A DNA stretch of 21,979 nt, taken from positions 1 to 21,979 of the forward strand of contig CAZCUF010000021.1 of NCBI GenBank assembly GCA_964502095.1. The letters run 5' to 3'. The stretch is from JACPVF01 sp964502095 (lineage in GTDB: Bacteria > Chloroflexota > Anaerolineae > Anaerolineales > Villigracilaceae). This document shows positions 7,424-14,431 of this stretch, piece after piece. The first letter of the stretch is position 1. Every line of letters begins with the position of its first letter. The position numbers and the translations under genes were made by a program. The notes below the pieces were generated by a model that saw nothing but the letters and a program-made list of their open reading frames with translations, ran no database searches and was not told where the DNA came from.

Positions 7424-9235
7424 ATTTAAAATCCAGCGCTTCATCCGTTCTATTGATTTTGTTCCTTGTTAAATGCGCCGCAGGACAAACGAAACCATCT
7501 GCACTTCCGCCTGCGACAGATGTTCCTGTCAAAGTTTCCACATCCACGCCTTCCATTAAAAAACTTGCCTTGAACAAAACTGTTATCGCTTCTGCGCAAA
7601 CAGACCAGGAACCGCCGAGCAATACTGTTGACGGAAGCGCGGAGACCGTCTGGAACTCCGGCGCAAGCCCTGAGCAATGGATTCAAGTTGACTTGGGAAC
7701 GACCGCGACCGTTAACAAAATCCGCCTGACCGTCGCGCAATATCCGAGCGGCAAAACGATCCATCAGGTGTTTGTGGGAGCATCCACTTCGGATTTGAGA
7801 TTGATCCACCAATTCAGTGGGGTCACATCCGATAATCAGGTTCTCGAGTTCAGCCCAACCATCCCGCTTTCGAACGTCCAGTTCGTCAAAATAGTTACAA
7901 CGGAAAGCCCATCCTGGGTGGCGTGGAAGGAGATTGAGATCCTTGGTTTTGAAGGCGGGCAAAACCCGATTCCCGAACCTGTGGTCAACACGGCGGACAT
8001 TATCTTTTACAACGGTACGATCCTGACCATGGAAGAGAATCAACCCGTTGCGCAAGCCCTCGCCATCAAGGAGGACATCATCCTTTCAGTCGGAAGCGAG
8101 ACGGAAGTGATGAAGTTCAAGGGCGATTCAACAAAACTGGTTGATCTGCAGGGCATGACCCTTACCCCCGGCTTTATCGATTCCCATGCGCATCGCATCG
8201 GCGACCGCTGGCATTTCGGCGAAGTCTCCGCTGAGCAGATGATGGATAAAGCGTTATCACAGGGCTGGACAAGCCTGCACGAGTTGTTTGTCTTCGACCA
8301 GCGACTGAACGAGTTGGTCAACATTGACCGTGCAAACGCCATGCCTCTGCGCGTGTCCATGTACCTGACGATGAACTTCGAGTACGAGTACACCAAATGG
8401 TGGCAGGCGTATCAGCCACTTCATCAATATAGTCCCTACTTGCAGATCGCCGGACTCAAGATCACGCTCGACCGCGAATGGGGAGAGCAGGTCTTCTTCT
8501 CGCAAGAACAATACACCCAGATGGTGCGGGATGGAACACAAAGCGGCTGGCAGATCGCTACACATTCGTTCAGCCAAGGCGAATCAAATCGTCCTGAACG
8601 GATACGAGGCTGGATTGAACGGTCAGGGCAATGACGCGCTGCGACTGCGTCTCGAACACATCGGAACGATGACCAATGAGCAGCTTCGCAGAATGGCGGA
8701 TTTGGGAATCATCGGCTCAGTGGGATTTATCAATGCGGGCTCGCTGGTTGAGGATGCCTCATTTAAAAAATACATCCCTGCCAGTGAAGTACAGCACACC
8801 GCGCGCTGGCGCGACCTGATCACTGCAGGCGTTTTTCTCATCGGGAACACTGATGACCCTTGGTGTTGTACCGATTGGCGAAACAGCTTCAACGGTCCAA
8901 ATTACGATGCGAGCGTCGTGCAGGCGATCTATCAGGGAGTCAGCATGACCACGTTCGCAGGCAGACAACCCGAGGCGTGGCAATCCGCTCAAGCGGTTAC
9001 CGTGCAGGAGGCGCTGGAAATGCTGACGATCAACGGGGCGTATGCCGCGCATCAGGAGGATGTCATTGGCAGTCTCAAGCCGGGCAAGTACGCGGACCTT
9101 GTTATTCTATCTGCCAATCCGTTGACTACCTCCACCGAGCAGATCCCCAACATCTACGCGGTGATGACCATGGTCGGTGGCGATGTAAAATACTGTAACC
9201 CAAACAATGGCAGTGTGTGCGGATCAATCCCTTAA
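7420..9235 (+). pseudogene. Paralogous amidohydrolase with N-terminal F5/8C discoidin domain, interrupted by one frameshift
   Basis: Starts at the ATG at 7420 within the ATGA overlap. Residues 1-19 are a signal-like segment ending in LVKC, an atypical lipobox with lysine before the cysteine. Residues about 49-176 are an F5/8C domain closely similar to the C-terminus of the preceding protein (EQWIQVDLG, SWVAWKEIEI). The amidohydrolase part follows: IIFYNGTILTMEENQP, GFIDSHAH, AGLKITLD, ATHSFSQG. At about 8578-8581 the frame is lost and the first frame stops at 8634. The homology continues in the next frame as ANQIVLNGYE, RLRLEH, GNTDDPW and GSLKPGKYADLVIL, to the stop at 9235. Assuming two bases lost from a GC-dinucleotide run gives HSFSQGANQIVLNGYE, which fits the family pattern HxxGDxANxxxLxxYE. 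The repaired product would be about 605 residues. Either a recent pseudogene or an assembly error: everything else is intact. Confidence 0.85.
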
Positions 9236-9240
9236 AACAA

Positions 9241-9289
9241 AAACTTCCGAAGCCACACTGATCTTTGGCGCTTCGGAAGTTTCCTTTTT
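9241..9289. terminator. Bidirectional terminator between convergent genes
   Basis: A perfect 13-base stem (9241-9253 with 9270-9282) and 16-base loop. On the plus strand it is followed by CC and five T; on the minus strand by TTGTTTT. It can end both the amidohydrolase transcript and the dehydrogenase operon. Its plus-strand T tract overlaps the E2 stop codon. Confidence 0.9.
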
Positions 9290-10541
9290 ACACCAACATC
9301 AGCGCCGGCGTTTCCAAATACTTCGCCAGCGACTGCATGAACTGCGCCGCCTCCGCGCCGTCACTGACGCGGTGATCCACGGAGACTGTCGCTTTCATGC
9401 GCCAGCCAACTTTAATTTCACCATTTTCCACAACGGGAACTTCTTTGGCAGAGCCAACCGCAAGGATCGCGGCTTCGGGCGGGTTGATAATCGCGATGAA
9501 ATTTTCCACGTCGAACATGCCCAAATTGGAGACTGAGAAGGTCGAGCCGTCTATATCGTCGGGCTTGACCTTGCCGTCGCGCGCGCGGGAGGCTTTCTGT
9601 TTGATATCCACAGAAACCTGGCGAAGAGGCATTTGGTCGGTGTTTTTGTTGACGACGGTCAGCAGGCCGCCAGTGACCGCGACCGCGACGCCCACATTCA
9701 CCGCGCCGTGACGAACGACCTTGTCGCCCGCGAAGGTCGCGTTGAGGTTGGGGAATTCGCGCAATGCCAACGCCGCCGCCTTGACGATGAAATCGTTGAC
9801 CGAAAGTTTCTGGTCATCGGGCAAATATTCGTTGACCTGCCTGCGCATCGTCATGACCGCGTCCATATTGAATTCATGCGCGACATAGAAATGCGGAACG
9901 GTTGTTTTCGATTCCGCCATGCGGCGTGCGATGGCCTGCCGGAGTTTGGTGAGTTGAACGGTTTCGTCTTCGTGTGAAACCGCCGCGAACGATGGAATAA
10001 ATGCAGGCTTACTGCTTCCTGCAAATTGTGCGCCGCTTGCAAGCGCAGATTCAACATCCCTGCGAACCACGCGTCCGCCGGGACCTGTTCCCTGGACGGA
10101 AGCGAGGTCGATGTTTTTATCGCGGGCGATTTTCTTTGCCAGAGGGCTTGCTTTGACGAATCCATCCGAGGGCGCGGAAACTGTTTGGGGAACGGGAGCA
10201 GGCGCCGGCTGAGCAGGAACCGAAGCAGGAGCCGCCGCGGGCTTGCTCTCAGTCTGCGATCCTTCATTCTCATTCGTAACCGGTGTCAGCTCCACTTTTT
10301 CCCCGGCTTGTCCAACTACCGCAATCGGCGCGTTGACGGGAACCACGTCACCCTGACTGGCGATCAGTTTCAGCACAACGCCGCTCGCCGGCGATTCGAC
10401 TTCCACTGTCGCTTTGTCGGTTTCGATCTCGGCCAGTACATCGCCTTTTTTGATCTCTTCGCCTTCGTTCTTCACCCAGCGAACCAGCGTGCCTTCACGC
10501 ATATCAAAACCCAGTTTGGGCATATTGATGGTTTCAGCCAT
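9288..10541 (-). CDS. pdhC: Dihydrolipoyl acyltransferase E2 of a pyruvate-type dehydrogenase complex
   Basis: A 417-residue E2 with one lipoyl domain (residues 1-80, lipoyl lysine K43 in EIETDKATVE), an Ala/Pro-rich linker, a peripheral subunit-binding domain (ASPLAKKIARDKNIDLASVQ to GRVVRRDVE, about residues 130-166), and the acyltransferase core, ending with the catalytic DHRVSDG motif (H390, D394). It transfers the acyl group from E1-bound ThDP via lipoamide to CoA. Its ATG shares one base with the stop of the E1-beta gene (TAATG), implying coupled translation. No E3 (dihydrolipoamide dehydrogenase) or lipoate ligase gene is in the window. Pyruvate is the likeliest substrate, but acetoin or branched-chain 2-oxo acids cannot be excluded from sequence alone. 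Confidence 0.93.
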   Translation of the reverse strand: MAETINMPKLGFDMREGTLVRWVKNEGEEIKKGDVLAEIETDKATVEVESPASGVVLKLIASQGDVVPVNAPIAVVGQAGEKVELTPVTNENEGSQTESKPAAAPASVPAQPAPAPVPQTVSAPSDGFVKASPLAKKIARDKNIDLASVQGTGPGGRVVRRDVESALASGAQFAGSSKPAFIPSFAAVSHEDETVQLTKLRQAIARRMAESKTTVPHFYVAHEFNMDAVMTMRRQVNEYLPDDQKLSVNDFIVKAAALALREFPNLNATFAGDKVVRHGAVNVGVAVAVTGGLLTVVNKNTDQMPLRQVSVDIKQKASRARDGKVKPDDIDGSTFSVSNLGMFDVENFIAIINPPEAAILAVGSAKEVPVVENGEIKVGWRMKATVSVDHRVSDGAEAAQFMQSLAKYLETPALMLV

Positions 10542-11515
10542 TATTTCAAAACCTCCTTCACTGCCGCGAGAATATCCGGCACTTGCGGGAGCGCCGCTTG
10601 TTCGAGATTGCGGTTATACGGAAGCGGCACTTCTTTTTGCGCCACGCGCAAAATAGGCGCATCTGCGTAATCGAATGCTTCTTCGTAAATGCGGCTGGAT
10701 ACCTCCGCGCCGACACCATAAGAGCGCCAGCCTTCCTCGACGATCACGGCGCGATTGGTCTTCTTGAACGATTCCAAAACGGGTTCCATATCGAGCGGGC
10801 GCAAGGTGCGAAGGTCAACGATTTCAACTTCAATGCCTTCCTTGGAAAGATCGTTCGCGGCCTGCATCGAGAGTTCGAGGCCCCGGCAATACGTGACGAT
10901 GGTCACATCCTTGCCCGGACGCTGGATTTTGGATTTTCCAATCGGGATCGTATATTCGCCCTCGGGAACTTCGCCGCGCGACTGATACATGGCGGCATGC
11001 TCGATGAAGAAAACCGGATCATCCGACCGAATGGCTGTTTTGAGCAATCCCTTGGCGTCTTCCGGCGTCCCGGGCGAAACCACTTTCAAGCCCGGAAAGT
11101 GAGCGAAGATCACATCGGGAGTCTGTGAGTGAGTGGCGCCCAGTTGACGCCCGCCGCCGCCGACAGTACGAATCACCAGCGGCAGTCTGAAATGCCCGGC
11201 GAACATGTAATGCAATTTGGCGGCCTGATTGACAATATAATCCATCGCGGAGAAAGCAAAGTTGATGGTCATCAACTCCGCGACAGGTCGCTTCCCCGTC
11301 ATCGCCGCGCCGATGGCTGAGCCTACGATCGCGTTTTCCGCGATGGGCGTATCTCTTACACGCTCGGGGCCGTACTTGTCAAAAAAGCCTTTGGTGACTG
11401 CATAGGACCCGCCCCATACGCCCACTTCCTCTCCCATAATGAATACGGAGGGGTCGCGGTCCATCTCCTCCATTAAAGCCTGCGAAATTGCTTCGCGCAT
11501 TGTTATTTTTGCCAT
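10541..11515 (-). CDS. pdhB: E1-beta subunit of a pyruvate-type dehydrogenase
   Basis: A 324-residue protein colinear with transketolase-like E1-beta subunits: MREAISQALMEEMDRDP start, MGEEVG, the conserved DTPIAE segment, AELMTINFA, the GGGGRQLGATHSQ stretch, KVVSPGTPEDAKGLL and a C-terminal transketolase domain with VIVEEGWRSYGVG. Together with E1-alpha it forms the alpha2beta2 ThDP enzyme that decarboxylates the oxo acid and reductively acylates the E2 lipoyl group. Length is normal for the family. AAAGGA lies about 10 bases upstream of the ATG at 11515. It follows E1-alpha after a 56-base gap holding a small hairpin, and overlaps E2 by one base. Confidence 0.94.
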   Translation of the reverse strand: MAKITMREAISQALMEEMDRDPSVFIMGEEVGVWGGSYAVTKGFFDKYGPERVRDTPIAENAIVGSAIGAAMTGKRPVAELMTINFAFSAMDYIVNQAAKLHYMFAGHFRLPLVIRTVGGGGRQLGATHSQTPDVIFAHFPGLKVVSPGTPEDAKGLLKTAIRSDDPVFFIEHAAMYQSRGEVPEGEYTIPIGKSKIQRPGKDVTIVTYCRGLELSMQAANDLSKEGIEVEIVDLRTLRPLDMEPVLESFKKTNRAVIVEEGWRSYGVGAEVSSRIYEEAFDYADAPILRVAQKEVPLPYNRNLEQAALPQVPDILAAVKEVLK

Positions 11516-11535
11516 GTTGCGATTCCTTTAGCGCA

Positions 11536-11561
11536 GAGTTGCAGAGATTGTGAAGCAACTC
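11536..11561 (-). other. Intercistronic hairpin between E1-alpha and E1-beta genes
   Basis: GAGTTGC and GCAACTC (7-base arms, 12-base loop) lie in the 56-base spacer, ending about 20 bases before the E1-beta start. No T tract follows, so it is not a terminator. An mRNA processing or stability element is possible. Confidence 0.4.
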
Positions 11562-11571
11562 GTAATTTTTA

Positions 11572-12531
11572 TTAGTTATTCACGTAAACGTTATCGAACA
11601 GCGATTCCAAAGCAGGTTCGGGGCTGGCCTCGGCAAATTCCACCGATTTCTGCACCTCGGCCTCCGCCTGGGCTTCGATTTCATCCAATGCTTTCGCCGT
11701 GGCGGCCTTCTTCTCCAATAAATATTTTCGGAAGATTCCTATCGGGTCGCTCTCTTCCCACTTCTTGACTTCTTCGTGTTTACGATAGCGTTCGGGATCG
11801 CCCATCGAGTGACCGCGATAACGATACGTAACGGCCTCCAGCAGAAACGGTTCCGAGTTCTTGCGCACATATTCGATCGCTTCCTTGGCCGCATCATAGA
11901 CCTTCATCACGTCCATGCCGTCAATGCGCTCGTTTTTCATACTGTAGCCTTCGGCCTTTTGACGAATCTCGGAGACCGCCGAAGCGCGTTCCACCGAGGT
12001 GCCCATGCCGTATTTGTTGTTTTCACAAACCCACAATACCCGCAAGCCCCAGGTTTTGGCCAGGTTCAAGGCTTCGTGAAAATAGCCGATATTAGTGGCG
12101 CCGTCGCCAAACATGCAAATTGTGACGTTGTCGTTTTTGGCATATTGATCGCCAAGCGCGAGTCCTGCTGCGATGGGCAGATGCCCGCCCACGATGGCGT
12201 GTCCGCCCCACATATTTTTGGCCGGATCCGCCATGTGCATCGAGCCGCCTCGCCCCTTCGAAATTCCGGTAGTCTTGCCAAGCAGTTCAGCCATCACTTC
12301 ATTGGCGGAAATGCCGCAGTTCAGCGCCACACCGTGATCGCGGTAGGCAGTAATCACGCGGTCGCGCGGCTCACGCGCCGCCACAAGACCGGTCGAAACG
12401 GCTTCCTGCCCGATATACAAATGCATGAAACCGCCGATCTTGCCCTGCTGATATAACTCCGCGCCTCGTTCTTCCAGGCGGCGAATCAGCACCATCTGAT
12501 GATACATATCCAACTGTTGTTCTTTCTTCAT
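11572..12531 (-). CDS. pdhA: E1-alpha subunit of a pyruvate-type dehydrogenase
   Basis: A 319-residue protein. The ATG at 12531 is preferred because GGAG lies 6 bases upstream and MKKEQQLDMYHQMVLIRRLE is the normal E1-alpha beginning; the frame is open to 12630 but the extra residues are not family-like. Landmarks: YIGQEAV, YRDHG, GRGGSMHMAD, the ThDP-binding motif from GDGATN to the CENNKYGMGT asparagines, and the phosphorylation-loop region YRYRGHSMGDPERYR. It binds ThDP-Mg2+ and decarboxylates the 2-oxo acid together with E1-beta. It is the first gene of the E1-alpha, E1-beta, E2 operon. The leader of about 100 bases carries an attenuator-like hairpin, a second hairpin near the ribosome binding site, and a palindrome over the promoter. 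Pyruvate versus acetoin specificity is not resolvable here. Confidence 0.93.
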   Translation of the reverse strand: MKKEQQLDMYHQMVLIRRLEERGAELYQQGKIGGFMHLYIGQEAVSTGLVAAREPRDRVITAYRDHGVALNCGISANEVMAELLGKTTGISKGRGGSMHMADPAKNMWGGHAIVGGHLPIAAGLALGDQYAKNDNVTICMFGDGATNIGYFHEALNLAKTWGLRVLWVCENNKYGMGTSVERASAVSEIRQKAEGYSMKNERIDGMDVMKVYDAAKEAIEYVRKNSEPFLLEAVTYRYRGHSMGDPERYRKHEEVKKWEESDPIGIFRKYLLEKKAATAKALDEIEAQAEAEVQKSVEFAEASPEPALESLFDNVYVNN

Positions 12532-12554
12532 AAATGTCTCCGCTAAGGATTTAT

Positions 12555-12568
12555 GCGACAAAAGTCGC
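12555..12568 (-). other. Small hairpin near the pdhA ribosome binding site
   Basis: GCGAC-TTTT-GTCGC on the minus strand, perfect 5-base stem, ending about 14 bases before the GGAG of pdhA. A 12-base self-complementary sequence (GTGCGATCGCAC, 12572-12583) lies just upstream. Both are part of the pdh leader RNA; function unknown. Confidence 0.4.
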
Positions 12569-12585
12569 GCCGTGCGATCGCACAT

Positions 12586-12612
12586 AAAAAACACCGGAGC
12601 GCGCCCGGCGTT
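12586..12612 (-). terminator. Attenuator-like terminator in the pdh leader
   Basis: On the minus strand AACGCCGG, a 7-base loop, and CCGGTGTT form an 8-base stem with one G-U pair, ending in a run of T (12591-12586). It lies between the probable promoter (12633-12649) and pdhA, so a terminator here would make the operon subject to premature termination. No alternative pairing partner was identified with confidence. Confidence 0.45.
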
Positions 12613-12632
12613 GTGCTTGAAGCGTTCCAAAC

Positions 12633-12649
12633 ATCTGATTATATCAGAT
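12633..12649 (-). promoter_or_regulatory. pdh promoter with a 17-base palindromic operator centred on the -10
   Basis: The minus strand has an extended -10, TGATATAAT, at 12646-12638. It lies inside ATCTGAT-TAT-ATCAGAT (12633-12649, read on the plus strand), a perfect 7-3-7 inverted repeat. No convincing -35 is present, as expected for an extended -10 promoter. A dimeric repressor bound here would block polymerase directly. The regulator is unknown. Confidence 0.6.
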
Positions 12650-12744
12650 ATAAACGGGCCAAATTAGATGAAAAGAAACGCTCGAGAATTTATCTCATCT
12701 TACAATGGAAACATCTAAACAACCAAAGGTTTTCATCCAGCGCG

Positions 12745-13302
12745 TTATTCCATCCATCTTGTGCGATCTTCATAGGAGGGGCGCGGCATCGGTTCAACTT
12801 TCATCTGGGGATAACCGACATACAAAAACGCGATCAGGTATTGATCCTCGGCAAACCCCAAAAACTCTTTCACCCGCGCGTCGCGCGCCCATTCGCCTGT
12901 GCGCCACTTGGCGCCGAGTCCCAGTGCGTGCGCGGCCAGTAGAATATTCTCGCAAGCGGCCGCGGCCGCGCAAACATTTTCCAGTTCCAGCACTTTCGGC
13001 CCGTTCGGCTTATCCACACCGACCGCGATCAGCAATGGCGCGCGCAGAGGCAGACCCCGGGTTTTGTTAAAAGCTTCAGGCGGCAGGTCAGGCTGACGGT
13101 CGCGTTGTGAAGCGGCCATGACTTCGCCCAACCGTTCGCGGGCTTTCCCGGTCAACACTACGAATCGCCACGGCCGAACTTTATAATGATTAGGCGCCTG
13201 CACGGCCGCATCCAATAATTTTTCGATCCAGTCACGCGGCACAGCCTCCGTTTTCACGTCGCTGACCGAATGACGAGTCCGGATTGCATCGAACAATTCC
13301 AT
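12745..13302 (-). CDS. Nitroreductase-family FMN oxidoreductase, YdjA-like
   Basis: A 185-residue protein of the usual size for single-domain YdjA-type nitroreductases. The ATG at 13302 has GGGAGG a few bases upstream and the family start MELFDAIRTRHSV; the frame extends to 13359 but those codons overlap the divergent promoter. Motifs: RTRHSV (FMN phosphate contacts), AAVQAPNHYKVRPWRF, RAPLLIAVGV and GLGAKWRTGEWARD followed by FLYVGYPQ, the last two closely resembling E. coli YdjA. It is a cytoplasmic flavoenzyme reducing nitro- or quinone-type compounds with NAD(P)H; the physiological substrate is unknown. It is divergent from the deacetylase gene at 13358, with only 55 bases between starts. 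Confidence 0.88.
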   Translation of the reverse strand: MELFDAIRTRHSVSDVKTEAVPRDWIEKLLDAAVQAPNHYKVRPWRFVVLTGKARERLGEVMAASQRDRQPDLPPEAFNKTRGLPLRAPLLIAVGVDKPNGPKVLELENVCAAAAACENILLAAHALGLGAKWRTGEWARDARVKEFLGFAEDQYLIAFLYVGYPQMKVEPMPRPSYEDRTRWME

Positions 13303-13342
13303 TGAGCCTCCCAAAAAGATTCCAAGCCCTGATGAGCGCGGG

Positions 13343-13348
13343 TAAAAT
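13343..13348 (+). promoter_or_regulatory. -10 element implying a near-leaderless deacetylase mRNA
   Basis: TAAAAT at 13343-13348 ends 9 bases before the ATG at 13358, so the transcript would begin at or within a few bases of the start codon. No Shine-Dalgarno is present, consistent with leaderless initiation. The -35 is weak (TTCCAA, 13320-13325). Confidence 0.4.
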
Positions 13349-13357
13349 ATCCTTACC

Positions 13358-14395
13358 ATGAAAATTTTTTATTCCGACGCGCATCTCCAACATGCACCCG
13401 CCTTCGAGGTGTTCGACGGCGGTCAGCGCGTGCCAAGCTTCGAAGTGCCCGAACGCGCCCTGCGGATTTTATCGGCTCTGCAAAAAACGGATTGGGCCGA
13501 AATCTTCGCGCCGTCCGACTTCGGACTCGACCCGATTCTCGCGGTGCACGATCGCGACTATGTGGAATTCATCGCCTCCGCCTGGACCGAGTGGCTGGCC
13601 GCGGCCGCGGACGGAGGCATCCAGGCCGACAAGTCCGCGTTACTGCCCGCCACTTTTGCATTGAGACATCAGGCGCACCGCTCATCCTCATTGCTTGGAC
13701 GCGCCGGATACTACATGATGGACCTCTCCGCGCCAATTGTCGCCGGGACGTATCGTGCCGCGCTGGCTTCGGTCAACTGTGCGTTGAGCGCGGCGCAGGC
13801 GGTTTCTTCCGGTAAGCGCGCCTCGTTTGCGTTATGCCGCCCGCCCGGCCATCATGCAGGCAAATCCAATTGCGGCGGATATTGTTATTTCAACAACGCG
13901 GCGATTGCCGCGCACCGGCTCTCCGCAACAGGCAGAACGGCCTTGCTCGATATTGATTATCACGCCGGCAACGGCACGCAGGATATTTTCTACGAGCGCG
14001 CCGACGTGTTGACGATCTCCATTCACGCCGACCCGGACAATGAATATCCGTATTACAGCGGCTATGCCGAGGAACGCGGCGCCGGCGCGGGACTTGGCTT
14101 TCACCACAATTTCCCATTGCAGGCGGGCGCCAGCGACGCGGTCTATCTATCCAGTTTGGATGATGCACTAAAATTGATTCGCGAGTTTGCACCCGCGCAT
14201 CTTGTCATCTCCGCGGGCATGGACATTTACTCCGAAGATCCGCTGGGCAGAGTCAAAGTTTCGCGCGCGGGCATCGCAGAGATCGGCCGCCGAATTGCAG
14301 GCTTGAATATACCGACTGTCATTGTGATGGAAGGCGGCTACAACAACTCTGCATTGGGTGAAAATATTATCGCGCTTCTAGCCGCGTTTGCATAA
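13358..14395 (+). CDS. Histone deacetylase-superfamily protein, acetylpolyamine aminohydrolase-like
   Basis: A 345-residue Zn-dependent deacetylase. It resembles bacterial acetylpolyamine aminohydrolases along its length: an N-terminal loop with GGQRVPSFEVPERA, GYYMMD followed by a GTYRAAL helix, LCRPPGHHAG (H165, H166, general base/acid), GGYCYFNNAA, DIDYHAGNGTQDIFYERADV and MEGGY (Y328, transition-state tyrosine). Metal ligands D200, H202 and D289 are present. The position after H202, commonly a second histidine (HHGxG), is alanine here (A203); it is not a direct ligand. The likely reaction is removal of acetyl from polyamines or related small amides in the cytoplasm; protein substrates are possible. 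Transcript appears nearly leaderless. It converges on mgtE with 36 bases between and no obvious terminator. Confidence 0.9.
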   Translation: MKIFYSDAHLQHAPAFEVFDGGQRVPSFEVPERALRILSALQKTDWAEIFAPSDFGLDPILAVHDRDYVEFIASAWTEWLAAAADGGIQADKSALLPATFALRHQAHRSSSLLGRAGYYMMDLSAPIVAGTYRAALASVNCALSAAQAVSSGKRASFALCRPPGHHAGKSNCGGYCYFNNAAIAAHRLSATGRTALLDIDYHAGNGTQDIFYERADVLTISIHADPDNEYPYYSGYAEERGAGAGLGFHHNFPLQAGASDAVYLSSLDDALKLIREFAPAHLVISAGMDIYSEDPLGRVKVSRAGIAEIGRRIAGLNIPTVIVMEGGYNNSALGENIIALLAAFA

Positions 14396-14431
14396 GAACG
14401 CTGTCTTCACCGCAAAGTCGCAGTTCTATTT

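Noticed and set aside
8570..8590. Programmed ribosomal frameshift in the amidohydrolase
   Set aside because: No slippery heptamer or downstream structure was evident, and a simple two-base deletion explains the data better.
8531..9235. The second half of the broken amidohydrolase as an independent gene starting at 8531
   Set aside because: It lacks the HxH and carboxylated-lysine half of the active site and has no ribosome binding site; it continues the homology of the upstream frame.
10583..11128. A 181-codon plus-strand frame opposite E1-beta
   Set aside because: Shadow of a clear E1-beta coding sequence.
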